Positions 23,201 to 34,438 of a stretch of DNA of 64,000 nucleotides are shown here, one piece after another (position 1 is the stretch's first letter; each line of letters begins with the position of its first letter). The notes beneath the pieces are model-generated. The model was given only the letters and a program-made list of their open reading frames with translations, did not search any database and was not told the DNA's origin. The DNA is from Pyronema omphalodes (Eukaryota > Ascomycota > Pezizomycetes > Pezizales > Pyronemataceae). The position numbers were made by a program, and so were the translations under genes. Location: the NCBI GenBank assembly GCA_024516155.1, contig JAJJXM010000078.1:1-64000 (forward strand). The letters are read 5' to 3'.

Positions 23201-23812
23201 AAGGGCCTCAGATAATTCCTCTTTGGTGGATACAGATGAGATGTGGCCTAAGACTAAGGCTTCTGGATGGTCGAGGACATGTTTATCGACCTTGAGTGAG
23301 AAGGCACTGGCTTGTGCCTTTGTACATTTTTCTTTGCAACGTGAGGATGTAAAGGAGATTTTGTCTTGATCTCCCCAAAGGTTGCAGGGCTGATGTAGTG
23401 CCATCCACCAATAAGGCAGGATAGCATCGCAGTCACTATCTAGTGGAGCGACTTCGAAAGATTCTGCAGCAAAGTGTTTCTTATGCTGCAATATAAAGGG
23501 AACCGTAAAGACTTCACCTGCTCCAGCAACTATTTCATTGTTAAAGTTGCGGATTTGTAAAGGGGTGTCTCTCTTAACGGTTGGGATTTTGTATTTTTGG
23601 ACAAAGGCTTTGTCCAGGAGCGCAGCAGTAGATCCTGTATCAAGAAGGACTCTAACTGTGCGTTGTTGATTCTTGGACCAGTTGAGAACCATGTTGATAA
23701 TTGGTCTTGGTCCATGGTGAGGAGGAGTGGGAGCTGATTCCTGGGTAACCGGAATAGCTGCTCCATTGTCTTTTCGTCGACTCTTAGTCCTGGTCGACAG
23801 AAGGCTGTCCAT
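20204..23812 (-). pseudogene. pol: Element J pol, interrupted by one TGA
   Basis: One continuous frame apart from TGA at 22745-22747, where related RTs read TAFRxxYGL and here CGA has probably become TGA. Domains: protease (LLDTGSTAALLD), RT with YIDD (AYIDDVLIYAE), RNase H (VETDASDFALGAV), integrase zinc finger (CMECQKDKK), core (MDFITDLPE, VSDRDSRF, TDGQTERLNQ) and a divergent chromodomain (EYDIDEIMSSYKSG, YLVKWLGW). The frame is -1 relative to gag and open back to the gag stop. The slip could occur at GAT-TTT-TAG, where the Phe tRNA can re-pair on TTT. Confidence 0.9.
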
Positions 23813-23895
23813 TGATTTCCTTTTTATTCCTGCGCATTTCCCTATTACTGCGTCTTCATATCCATCCTCCTCGGGTGACGCTTCCCTAGAGGACT

Positions 23896-26067
23896 CTAAA
23901 AATCCGAATCAATGACTTCCTCATCCTCCATTTCCCAAATCCTTGGTTGTGCATCAGACATATGAGTGTCTTCCTCATCTTGCCTTACTGCAGCAGTCTT
24001 CGCCTTCTTGGCTTCCTTGGGCTTTTCTTGTTCATGCCCTTCTTCATGATCTTCATTATCCCGCTTCCTCTTTCCTGAAGAAGCTACCTTTCCATCCTTT
24101 GCCAGGTCGGTTCCCCCAACTGTCTTCCTTGCATAGCAGTCGTACATTCTATGACCAGCACGACCACATCGCCAACATTCAGCCTTATCTTTCTTGTGTT
24201 TGTCGATTTCGGCTTGGGGTACTCCTTGCAAAGCCTCCCTTCCTGAGGCATAAACCGCCGGCTTATCTGACTTCCTGTCCTTTTTCCCAGCAAATTCCTT
24301 CTTAGATCCCTTATCCTTAACCTTTCGGTCCTTCTGCTGCACCTCACGTGGGCGAGCAGCTTCCCTTTCTTTCCCTTTATCCTTGCGTTCCCCACGCACT
24401 TCTAAGGTCTTTTTCTTTGTATACCCCAATTCTTCATTTAAGCCTTCCACAACATGTGCAGCTTCTTTGACTGCATGAATCAGGGCAACATCATCATTGG
24501 GAACCTCTCCACACCGTTGGTAAACCATCTTCTTGATAGCTGGTGTCATAGCCTCCCATATCACATTCCTAAACATAGGGCCCAGTGCTCCAACGCGCAT
24601 ATTCAGATCCTCCAACTTAGTGATATAATCATCGATATCACCATCGTATTGTAGTTCTGTAATGCGTTTGACGTCCTTCTGAGCCTCCCTCTTATCCTCG
24701 AACCTTGCCTCAAATGCACTGGAAAATGCAGCCCAAGTATCCTTCAATTTTTGTTTCTGAATAGACTTCCTGCGCTCCTGGTGCCATGCTAAAGCCTTGT
24801 GGGTGAATAGACTACCAACCCACTCAACCTGCGCATCTTCATCAGGCCAGGATGTGGCATAGGTTTCCACGTAATCCTGTACTGACATCCACCAGGCTCT
24901 AAGCAGAGTCTTGTCCTTTCCTGAGAAAAATTGAGGTGCCTTGAGTTCTGGCATCTTGGGTCTCTTTGGTGCATCTCTGGGTCCTTGGATCTTGTCGATA
25001 ATGGAAGTGAGGAATCTTGTTGCATCCTCCTCAGCTTCTCTTTCTTCTCTAGTCTTTTGGCGAGGGGGCCTTTCTGGCTGTCTGGGTCTTCCTTGACCAT
25101 CATCGGAGGGCTCAGGAGGGGGAATGGTAACCCTTCTTCTTGGAGGGCCATTGCCTCGTCCTCCATTTCCTCCTGCTGCTGGTGGGGGTGTGTCGTTTCT
25201 GGAGGGTGGTAGATTTGTGTCTACTGCCACCTGAAAAATGCTTGGGGAGACAGTTCTGCGTTGGGGTTCGTCCTGTACCGCATCCGCAAGTGACTGTGCA
25301 TCGATAGGTTGATTATTGGCTGTCATGTCCATGACCCTTTGAATGACCTTATCGATAATCTCCTTCTTCTCATTTTCCCTCTCTGTCTCGTACTCCAAAA
25401 GCCTTCGTTGCTGTTCTTGCTCATTGTGGGCTAAAAGACGGATTTGCTCGTCCCTTTGTTGGTCAGCCTGGTTCTTTGTGGCTGCCCAGCCTTCAACACC
25501 GAAGTTCCATCCTTGTTGATGGTTGGAGAATCCTTGGAGGTAATCATTGATGATTTGTACACCAATGTTGAGTTGTTGAACAGCCTGATGGTTGGCTGTT
25601 TGCTTTTCTTGAGCGTCCGTGGCTAGTTCACCAAGGGCGTTCCAAACCTGAGAACTGAATTCATTGCTTGACTGGATGAGTCTAACAATGGCTGTTTGGT
25701 TGAGTTCTCTGTCGATGTCGCCTTGTCGAATAACAACCTCGTAGGCATTTTGCATAATGCCTGACATTTCTTGGTACAGATTCTTGACGTTTTGCATATC
25801 GGTCTGTACAGAAACTCCTTCTTTCTTCAGGGCTTCAATCAATGCCTGCACATCTTGTTCAGTTGTCTCCATCCTGTCCACCATCTTGACGAACCATTCT
25901 GGAAGCTGGTCCCTGCTGACAGTGGTTCCCTGGCGAACTACAGCTTTACCAGCTGCAGAGAGTTGGTCCCATGATTGAGGGCGATGGACTTCCACCATAT
26001 CTCCCATGGAAACATCGTCATCGTGACGGGCTGCCGGGGATGCAGTGATTCTGCGGTAGGAGGACAT
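23896..26067 (-). CDS. gag: Element J gag (723 aa)
   Basis: ATG at 26067, 109 nt inside the 5' LTR. It is about twice the length of the other gags here. The N-terminal ~280 residues are Gln/Glu-rich and look coiled-coil. A Pro/Arg-rich stretch (~300-360) follows, then the capsid-type domain (~390-540, PQFFSGKDKTLLRAWWMSV), a Lys-rich basic region and a CCHC knuckle CWRCGRAGHRMYDC. The protein should form the virus-like particle and bind the element RNA. No lesions seen. Confidence 0.93.
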   Translation of the reverse strand: MSSYRRITASPAARHDDDVSMGDMVEVHRPQSWDQLSAAGKAVVRQGTTVSRDQLPEWFVKMVDRMETTEQDVQALIEALKKEGVSVQTDMQNVKNLYQEMSGIMQNAYEVVIRQGDIDRELNQTAIVRLIQSSNEFSSQVWNALGELATDAQEKQTANHQAVQQLNIGVQIINDYLQGFSNHQQGWNFGVEGWAATKNQADQQRDEQIRLLAHNEQEQQRRLLEYETERENEKKEIIDKVIQRVMDMTANNQPIDAQSLADAVQDEPQRRTVSPSIFQVAVDTNLPPSRNDTPPPAAGGNGGRGNGPPRRRVTIPPPEPSDDGQGRPRQPERPPRQKTREEREAEEDATRFLTSIIDKIQGPRDAPKRPKMPELKAPQFFSGKDKTLLRAWWMSVQDYVETYATSWPDEDAQVEWVGSLFTHKALAWHQERRKSIQKQKLKDTWAAFSSAFEARFEDKREAQKDVKRITELQYDGDIDDYITKLEDLNMRVGALGPMFRNVIWEAMTPAIKKMVYQRCGEVPNDDVALIHAVKEAAHVVEGLNEELGYTKKKTLEVRGERKDKGKEREAARPREVQQKDRKVKDKGSKKEFAGKKDRKSDKPAVYASGREALQGVPQAEIDKHKKDKAECWRCGRAGHRMYDCYARKTVGGTDLAKDGKVASSGKRKRDNEDHEEGHEQEKPKEAKKAKTAAVRQDEEDTHMSDAQPRIWEMEDEEVIDSDF

Positions 26068-26162
26068 TGCTGAGTAGTAGGTGCTTTGTGAAATTGATCT
26101 TGCTTGCCCTAGAAGAGGGTCTTTTCGTTATCGTATCGATTAATAAACTTGGTAGCTTGTAG

Positions 26163-26174
26163 CCTTAAGCTTAT
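26163..26174 (-). promoter_or_regulatory. Element J candidate primer site
   Basis: ATAAGCTTAAGG on the minus strand, two nt inside the 5' LTR. It can pair over 12 positions (one G-U) with CCTTAAGTTTAT of the LTR at 26355-26366. That segment lies about 100 bp after the TATA-like CTATAAAAG, farther than in the other elements, and it is partly palindromic, so the case is weaker. Confidence 0.45.
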
Positions 26175-26176
26175 AG

Positions 26177-27585
26177 TGTGAACCTGGGCACAGCTTCGAC
26201 TATGCAGAGGCTTATCCGATTGTATCTCTAGTGCTTCGTTCTCAGTGTTGACAGACACTTCGTTTCCAAGAACTGACAGACACTTCGTTCCCAAGAACTA
26301 ATAGAGCTTATCCAAAGATAAAGCTAGGAAGAGAATTAATCGATCACAGGCGGAATAAACTTAAGGGTTGTCTTCGGAGGTATTTGTTGGTGTAAATAGG
26401 TATCGTCGCGAAGAGGATCAAATGGTTGATGATGGAGGAGAGAGAGGGAAGACAAAGGCTCTTTTATAGACTTTCGTCTACAAGTTCGCCCAGACTTCCT
26501 AGGGAACCAATTTCCAAACTGAGCCTAGGAGATAAGACAAGAGTCGTTTCTGAGACGCATCTGCTGATAGATTGCATCATACGAAGTGCGTAATCATATT
26601 GATTACTTGCTTGCATGATGCTTGCTATCGTCAGACTAATCCTTGACATTCCTCTCTGTACTACCACACCTTCCAATCAGGTGTCAGGGTTATGAGTCAT
26701 ATGGGAGGGCAACTCCGCTTGACTGCATAATGCATGAACTCCTCTGACAAATAACATGTGAGTCATTTATCTTGTGAGTCGTGCTATCATAGATCTCCCT
26801 AGAGAATCTCGATTGCAAATGGAGGAATCTGACATCATAAGGCACCCATGCCCTACCGGAGTGGATCACTCCGACACATTCCTGTGTGATGTCATTATGG
26901 CTCCACCTGCGCGCACTTGCGCGCAGCCACACCCTGGTGTGGATGCAAACGCCGAGCTGTTCCTTGGTTGGTAGTCAATAGCCTAAGGGCGCGTCATATC
27001 GGTTCCACCAAACAGTTTCCTTGAGAGGGTTGCATGCTTATGGACGTCGTCTCATGCCTTAGCAATCTTGACCCTTGTCCATAGCCCCACTCCTGTTTGC
27101 CGACTAGACTCTGCCTTGTCTTCCTGGCTGACCATTCACCCAACTAAGTAACACCGGATGATTTCGTCGCACCGCTCTGCACATCCTTGGAACTCTCTTC
27201 CGATGCAGACCCCTTTGTAGCCGTGAACTTCCGAACACTCCTCAAGTATAAGGAGGTGTCCTTTCGTCCTCGCCTTCTTTCTCCATCAGCGTCGTTCGTA
27301 GTTGCTCAAGGGTAAGTCGACACCCATGAGGTAAGTGTTCCCCAATCTCTTCTCTTCTGAATCCTCCCAAACTAACATTGAATAATAGTTGCGACGCCTC
27401 GGGCCGGGATCCTCGTGAGGTCCTATCGGAAAGTCACGAATCACGTGACGTGGCTTGTCGGAGCTCCTCTGGGGGTTCCGGCCCGGGATACTAATCTGAC
27501 TATTCATTCTCTGTCGAGTTTGCCATATTCTCCATTGCGTTATATATGATACCAATTCTATCCTCACACATTTTAGGGTGTGACA
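26177..27585 (-). repeat. Element J 5' LTR
   Basis: 1409 bp, TGTCACACCC to GGTTCACA in element orientation; promoter-like CTATAAAAG on the minus strand near 26465. Confidence 0.92.
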
Positions 27586-27590
27586 GCATA
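27586..27590. repeat. Target-site duplication of element J, right copy (GCATA)
   Basis: Matches 18619-18623. Confidence 0.88.
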
Positions 27591-28790
27591 GCAAAGGACT
27601 CGAAAAGACCATAACCAGTGCGAAATGCAGTTTTCCATTCCTCCCCTTCTGCCATGCGTACAAGGTTGTAAGCACCTCGAATGTCCAGTGTTGTGAAGTA
27701 CTTGGCCTTAGACAGTTGTAGCAGGGTTTCTTGAATCAAGGGCAACGGGTATCGATTCTTGATGGTTCCTTCATTCAATCCACGATAGTCCACACAGAGA
27801 CGCAGCGAACCATCGGATTTTTTGACAAACAGGATTGGTGAGGCTGCTGGCGATGATGACCGTCGTATAAATCCTTTGGAAGGATTCTCCTCAAGCCATG
27901 CCTTGAGGGCCTCTAGTTCTGTGCGCGATAGGGAATACAGAGGTCCGAAAGGTTGTGTAAATCCTTCCTTCAACGGGATACGGTGGTCGTAGGGTCGGTG
28001 GGGTGGGAGCTTATTGGCAACAGCCTCTTCGAACAAGTCCAAGAAATCATGATACTCGGTTGGTACGATTCGTTTCAGGTCCTGAGGAGTGTTGACTTTG
28101 TTGTCGAGGGCTTTATTTAACTCATACAGAGACAGGGAAAATATCGAGAGTTTCTGTTTCTTAGCCACTTGACAGAAGGAAGATGCTGTCAGGGAGGCTA
28201 TGTGTAGTTTGGCTGGAGCCGCAGAGAGTGGGTGTAGGAAGGTTTCTGGCGGTTCTTCACTGAGGCCAGAGACAGTTGTTGGTACTGGGTTGCAGTGGGC
28301 TAGGCAGTATTGTGATCCAAACGTGATTGTTCCTGAGCTGAAGCGAATTGCAACATCATGAAGTTGCAACCAGGGGATTCCAAGAACTAGAGGGTAGTGG
28401 CCTAATTTAGTGACGAACATAGGGAGGTGTTCGCGGTGCTTGTGTATGGTGCATTGAGCAAGGGCGAGGTGGGTTATGTCACCAGAGGCAATAGGGCGGC
28501 CATCCATGACTTCCAGGGCACGGGGTTTTCGTAGGGGTTGCAGGGGGATTTGGTGATGGGGGGCGAAGTCTTCATCAACAAAGGAGATACCAGTGGCGCC
28601 ACAGTCGATTAGCGCATGGGTACGAATGTTTTTATCACCGAAGGTAAGCGTACAAGAGACAACAAGATGTTTTCCTTCCATTGACATTTCTTCTACTACT
28701 GCATTCATAATTCCAGGACCAGGTACTTTCCAACTAAATGAAGACAACAAAAGAGAGTGACCAGCAGCATAGCCATCTAGGTGCGGCTGG
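27591..28790 (-). pseudogene. Element D pol, protease and RT N-terminal part
   Basis: Open minus-strand frame from the gag end to the J insertion. It contains protease (LIDCGATGISFVDEDF), a linker and the RT fingers (LRLCVDYRGLNEGTIKNR, LDIRGAYNLVRMAEGEEW), ending GYGLFESFAM where J enters. It has no ATG at its start and lies -1 to gag, so it was expressed by frameshifting. It continues at 18623. Confidence 0.87.
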
Positions 28791-28791
28791 T

Positions 28792-29935
28792 CTAGGCATT
28801 TCTCGACTCCTCGTCAGAGAGGGGAGTCTCCAGAACCGGGTTAGGTGCAACTGCCGCAGCACGAAGGGTGGCCGGTTTATTCGGGCAGGCTACACCCATG
28901 TGACCATGTCCACCACAGTAGAGACAGCGACCTTCAGCTAGGCGAGCAGCGCGTTCCTGGTGTGTAATCTTGCGTCGATTAGCAGAGAGGTCCATGGGGG
29001 CAGGTCCGTAGTAGGGTGTGCTGGGCGGTGCAGGTCGTTGAGCGGGCGCAGGAGCGAAGGCGGGTGGGGCTGCACGGGGTGTGACGTGACTGGTGGTGCG
29101 GGAGCCAGTTCTCAACTTTCGCAGATTATCGATGGCCCGGATCTTGGAGTCCAGGTGTTGACACTGGTCGACGAAGGTGCGGAGATTGGTAGCAGGCGGT
29201 ACCCCGATACGTTTCTCAAGAATCTCAATGCACAGGCCATTGCGAAGAGCATCCATGGTAGCACGTTCATCCCAGTTAAGTTCGGAGACCAACCTAGAGA
29301 ACTCAGCATAGTAGGCCGAGAACTCCTTGTTGCCTTGTCGGAGGGCCTGGAGCTTGTGTCTGGCCGTTGCAGCTGCATCGGGATCGCCAAAGGTAGCCTG
29401 AAGGACCTTGATGACATCTTCAATATCGTCCAGGGATGCCATTTCACCATCTTCGTGGATAAAGGGGATCAGTTGTTGCATGGCACGACCTCGGAGGCGT
29501 CCCACAGCGTAGGCAACACGTTGTCTGGCAGTGGGGGTAGCGACCCTGGTCACTGAGGTGCTTGAGGCGTAGGTGGGTGACAAATGCTCGGAGTTCATCC
29601 CTGGAGCCATCATACAGAGGTGCATCAGGAAGTTTCTCCCCCTGGCCCGCAGGCTGTGGGGCAGCAAGGAGGCGGGTGATGATTTCGCGTGGTCGGGAAA
29701 GTCCGGCTTCCGCAGCATTGGCCCGAGAAGTTTCCTCTGCCAGGGTTGGTTGGTCGGGGTCAACTTCAGGTTCTGGGGAGGGATCGGGCAGGACATGGTC
29801 AGGGGCGTTGAGAACATGGCCACAGAGGTCGCGGACAAAGTTGACAGGACCAACTGTGTGGTCGAAGGCGGTGACAGTGGAAGCATCTTGGATTCTAGCC
29901 CAGAGCTGATCGGTGAAGGTTTTGTGGACCGGCAT
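28792..29935 (-). pseudogene. gag: Element D gag with a frameshift
   Basis: ATG at 29935, three nt after the ORF0 stop. The start MPVHKTFTDQLWARIQ aligns with MHVKLIDEGHWQQIVN of K. The frame changes near 29535, in a run of five G bases, and then continues through QRVAYAVGRLRGRA, the capsid region and a CCHC knuckle (CLYCGGHGHMGVAC). The slip heptamer of the family is changed here (TCG AGA AAT). An assembly error in the homopolymer cannot be excluded. Confidence 0.82.
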
Positions 29936-29938
29936 GAC

Positions 29939-30169
29939 TCAGTGGCGGGGTACTGGGACAGTGAGGGTAAACAGGATTGAGCTGGAGCTTCCGGAGGTTG
30001 ACGGTGATTGGTATTTCCACAGGATTGCTAGGTAGCCGTATTCTTTGGCAAGCTGGAGGGCGATCTGGGCGTCTTCGTAGTAGGAGGTCGGGATTCCAAA
30101 TCTGAAGAACAGGTGCTCTGGACTGGTCAAGGCAGGTTCGAATTCGCGGACCCAAGCGACTTTGTTCAT
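29939..30169 (-). CDS. Element D ORF0 (76 aa, unknown)
   Basis: ATG at 30169, the first ATG of the D leader after K is removed; TGA at 29941-29939, three nt before gag. It shares with the K copy the pattern MN..AW, AL, FGI, then YLA-x2-W-x2-Q (here EYGYLAILWKYQ), and with F/G the segment IA-x-QL-x2-EY. K inserted four nt upstream of this ATG. Function unknown. Confidence 0.55.
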   Translation of the reverse strand: MNKVAWVREFEPALTSPEHLFFRFGIPTSYYEDAQIALQLAKEYGYLAILWKYQSPSTSGSSSSILFTLTVPVPRH

Positions 30170-30172
30170 GAA

Positions 30173-30177
30173 CAATG
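30173..30177. repeat. Target-site duplication of element K, left copy (CAATG)
   Basis: CAATG, repeated at 36582-36586. Confidence 0.82.
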
Positions 30178-30706
30178 TGTCAGGGAACTAGGAACGGACG
30201 TTCAAAGAACACACTGAACACTACCGGCAAGGGGGACTAGGCGGGTTCCAGGACGGGGAACGGAAAGACAAGGACCGAAGTGCACGGCAGACGGACGGCA
30301 CACGAAACAGGGACAGGGACAAGGACAAGAATGACGTGGGACTGAAAGGAGAAGTCTTTATTAAGGATAAGGGAAAGACACAAGACGTTCGATGGAGAAC
30401 TCGACAACGGGGAGGCAAGCCTCCTTATGTACAAAGGGGCGGCCAGCACTCTTGCTGGGCCGTCATCCAACATCGCTACATGACAGCTTCCGTTCTCCAT
30501 CATTTCTCCTGCTTCGCCACAGCTCTCCAGCTCATGGTACGTCATCCATCATCAGTCAGTCTATCAACAACGACGGCACGGCACACACAACAACACAACG
30601 ACCACACAACACAACACGGCAAGACGACGGCACGATGTCGACAACAACAACGACAACACAATGATGACGCAACAACACAACGGCTCGTCAGCCGTGTGCC
30701 GTGACA
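30178..30706 (-). repeat. Element K 3' LTR
   Basis: 529 bp, TGTCACGGCAC to CCCTGACA in element orientation, rich in ACA/CAA simple sequence at about 30560-30660. Confidence 0.9.
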
Positions 30707-30717
30707 GTACCCCCCCG

Positions 30718-33700
30718 TTAGGCTCGAGTTCCTACGAGAGGAGAAGGTTTGTCTGGGTATAACTGGTGGAATTTCTCAGCGGCCTCAGTTTCGGATAGGT
30801 TCGTTTCCGGTTCCCAGGTTGGGGAGTCATGGCCGGTCCACTTGACGAGGTACTGCAGGTTTCCTCTTGACCAACGGCTATCCAGAATTTCATCCACGAA
30901 CCATTCTTCTTCGCCGTCTACTACTACCGGTAGGGGCGGTGGGATAATCTGACCAGGGAGGGGGTCCGAAGGGGCTGGGTTTGGTAGGGACACGGGGAAG
31001 GTCCTATGATGTTTCATTGTCTCCGGTATATCCAACTCATAGGCGTGGGATCCAATGGGCCGTATCACGGTGAAGGGGCCTAGGTGTTTGTTTTCTAGTT
31101 TCTTTGAGGGGCGGCGGGTTCTGAGGTTGCGGGCGTCCAGCCAGACCAGGTCTCCTGGTTTGAAGACCGGCGCGGGGAGTCGGGAATTGTCGGCGGCTTC
31201 TATGTGGCGGGCTGGGGCGTATTTCATTTCAGAACGTAAGACGTCATGGATGTGCGACATCCTTTCCGCTACCTCGTTCGCTTTCACTTCTTCAGGATTG
31301 TCTGTCCTGATTTCCAATTCGAAGGAGCATTTGGGGTGTCGGCCGTATACGGCGTAGAACGGGGACAGCGACGTTGTATCCGATACTTGGTTATTTGCAG
31401 CAAATTCTGCCAGTGGTGAAAAATTCTTCCAGTCGTCTTGTAGGTAACAGACGTACGCGCGGAGATATTGTTCCGTAACCGCATTGATTCTTTCTGTTTG
31501 GCCATCGGTCTGGGGGTGGAAGGCCGTGCTCGTGGCAATCTCGATACCCATGCAATTTGCCAGGTGTTTCCAAAAGTGGGCAACAAATTGCGGACCGCGG
31601 TCGGACACTACTGTGTCTGGCAGACCGTGTAGTTTGAATACGTTTTCCAGGAAGAGTTGCGCGAAGCCTTCTGTGTCTATCGTGGAGTGACAGGGCACCA
31701 AGTGTCGCTGTTTCGTGAGTCGGCAAACGATCGCACATATTGCGTCGAAGCCTTCTGATGTCGGTAGTCCAGTAACAAAGTCCACAGATATATTCTGCCA
31801 AGGGTGGTGCGGGACCGGTAGGGGTTTCAGGGTTCCATAGGGTGCGTGGCGGGTAGCTTTTGTTCTTTTACAAATGTGGCAATTTCGGACGAATTGGTCC
31901 ACAGCTTTTCTCATCGAAGGCCAGTAATAATTCCTGGCGAGGAGTTCGAAAGTCTTTGCATGGCCCGGGTGTCCCATGGTGGGGGGGTCGTGGTGATCTT
32001 GTAGTAGTTTTAATCGTAATTTGTCCAGCGCGGGGACATAGAGGCAGTCTCGGTAGTACAATCTGTTTTCCAACACGGAGCAATCGGCGAGTGATATGTC
32101 CTTACAGATTTGTGTACCGTCTTCCAGCATTCCCAACACTCGGTTTGGGAATGAATCTGTCTTGTAGCCCTCCTTAAACAGGAGGTCCACTTCGGAGGGT
32201 GCAAGTTTCATGGGTGGGGTCATGCACAATTGGAAGTTTTGTGGCTTTAGAACAGCTTGCTGATTCGCTAGTATACGTTCGTCTCCCTCTCCCGGGAGGT
32301 CGGCGGCTCGTCTCGTCAGGGCGTCCGGTTTCCCTCCCAACGTTCCCGGTCGGTAGGTGAGGACAAAGTTGAACCGAGACAGGAATTCGGACCAGCGTGC
32401 TTGTCTTCTGTTTAGTAGCTTTGTCGTCATAAAGTATTCGAGGTTCTTGTGGTCTGTCAATACTTTTATCGGGAAGGCGGAGCCCTCCAAGTGGGGACGC
32501 CATTCCTCGAAGCAACGAACTATTGCCAGTAGTTCTTTGTCATAGATCTCATAGTTGCATTCTGCCGGGGAATGCTTTTTGGAATAAAATGCGACGGGGT
32601 GTAACACGTTATCGTCGTCGTATTGTGATAAAACTCCAGCGGACACATAGTCAGATGCGTCTGTTTCTACTACAATCGGTTTCTCGTAGTCGAAGTGCTT
32701 GAGAATAGGTGCTGATGTAAATGCGTCCTTCAGTCAGTCGACGGCGCTCTGCTGATCTTTACTCCAGACAAAGGGGATTGCTTTACCATCTTTCTTTTTG
32801 GTCAGAGCCGTTAGCGGGGAGACCACTTTTGAGTAGTCCTTGATAAATCGTCGGTAGAAGTTCGCGAAACCCAGGAACTCTTGGACCTGTTTCAAATTGG
32901 TTGGTTCCTTCCAATCTCTGACTGTGGCTACTTTGGAATCCATCATGCGCGCGCCGTCGCGGCCAATGTTGTAGCCCAGGTACTGTACTTCTGCCGTAGC
33001 AAACTTACACTTCTCTGGTTTCAAGTGCAGTTTTTCTTGCTTGAGTCGTTCCAAGATCTTTCGGACGTGTGAGGTGTGATCGGGCTTTGTTTCAGAGAAT
33101 ACGAGGATATCGTCCAAGTACGCTGTACAAAACTGGTCCAGGTATGGTCTCAGGACATCATTTATGAATGCCTGGAAATCGGCAGGGGCGTTGGTGAGCC
33201 CGAAGGGCATCACTTTCGACTCGAATAGGCCGTACCTTGTGCGGAAGGCCGTCTTCCATTCTTCGCCTTCTGCCATTCTGATAAGGTTATAAGCGCTGCG
33301 GACATCCAGGGTCGTAAAATATTGAGCTTTGGAAAGATTCATCATCGTTTCCTGTATCAATGGCAGCGGGTACCGATTCTTCTCGGTACCTTCATTCAGT
33401 CTTCGGTAATCGACACATAGGCGTAGGGATCCGTCTGATTTTTTCACGAATAATATCGGCGAGGCGGCTGATGATTGGGAGCGTTGTATAAATCCTTTCT
33501 CCAAATTCTCATCCAGCCACGCTTTCAGCGTCTGCAACTCGTTGCGTGACAGCGAGTATAACGGGCCAAAGGGGGGGACGAATCCCTCTTTCAGTGGGAT
33601 CTTGTGGTCGTAGGGTCGGTGTGGGGGGAGTTCCTTCGCGTTAACCTCCTTGAATAAATCGAGGTAGTCATGGTACTCTTCGGGGATCATGTCCTTCAGT

Positions 33701-34385
33701 TCCTCATCCGTGAGGGGGGGCTTGTCTTGTAACGCGACGGTGATTTCGTCAAACGATAGCGAGAACACTGTCGGGCTTTCGTCTTCTACCATTTCTTTGA
33801 AGTCGGAGATGGTTAGACTTGAGATCGCTATTGGGGGTTCGTCCGGAGGGTCGGGGAACGAGTCTTCTAACTCCGGCATGGGGTTTGTGTCGGGCTCGTG
33901 GACAGCGGGAGGAGGGCCCGGTTCCAGGACCTCGACACCGGTTGTGCGTACAGGCAACGGGGTGCAGTTCCTTAGGCAGTATCGTGAGTCGATGCTTACA
34001 GTGTTGGAACTGAAGCTTATTGTTACGTCGTGTCTCTTCAACCAGGGGATGCCCAACACCACCGGGTAGTGACCCAACTTGGTGACGAACATGGGAAGGG
34101 TTTCCGAGTGACCATTGATGGTACACTCTACTTGGGCGAGGTGTGTGATTTTTCCTGAGGATATGGGTCGTCCGTCGATAACTTCGACCGTTCGGGCGTT
34201 GGCAGGGGGGTTAGAGGGAGTTTGTGATGGCGGGCGAAATTGCGGTCAACAAAGGCGATACCAGTGGCGCCGCAGTCAACGAGCGCTACTGTTTTCACGG
34301 AGCGGTTATTGGAAAACAAGGAGCAAGAGAGAACAAGGTGTTTGCATTCTAACTTTCCAGTAAAACTTGCGCCCGATAATAGCAA
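30718..34385 (-). pseudogene. pol: Element K pol with one frameshift and one nonsense codon
   Basis: Domains in order: protease (LVDCGATGIAFVDRNF), RT with YLDD (AYLDDILVFSE), RNase H ([12 protein letters not shown]), integrase zinc finger (HHDPPTMGHP, NCHICKRTK), core (VDFVTGLP, VSDRGPQF, TDGQTERINA) and chromodomain (FVDEILDSRWSRGNLQYLVK). The frame shifts near 34205 beside a run of six G bases (reading moves from LTPLPTP to EVIDGRP). TGA at 32734-32736 interrupts the sequence before RNase H (SAVD-stop-LKDAFTSAP). Close relative of D. Confidence 0.9.
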
Positions 34386-34438
34386 TGTATCAGCAATAAT
34401 TTTCCCACCAGCGGCAGAGCCATCTTCTTGCAGCTGGT

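Larger units (their letters stand above)
18624..27585 (-). mobile_element. Element J: Ty3/gypsy chromovirus with large gag, one nonsense codon
   Basis: 8962-bp minus-strand element in D RT, TSD GCATA. Both LTRs are 1409 bp (18624-20032 and 26177-27585) and start TGTCACACCC in element orientation. It carries gag (723 aa) and pol and has no ORF0 or ORF3. A single TGA in RT is the only lesion I see. 20033-20203 is a non-coding stretch between the pol stop and the 3' LTR and ends in a purine-rich tract (AGGGGAGAGGTGG, minus strand). Solo LTR A is an older relative. Confidence 0.94.
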
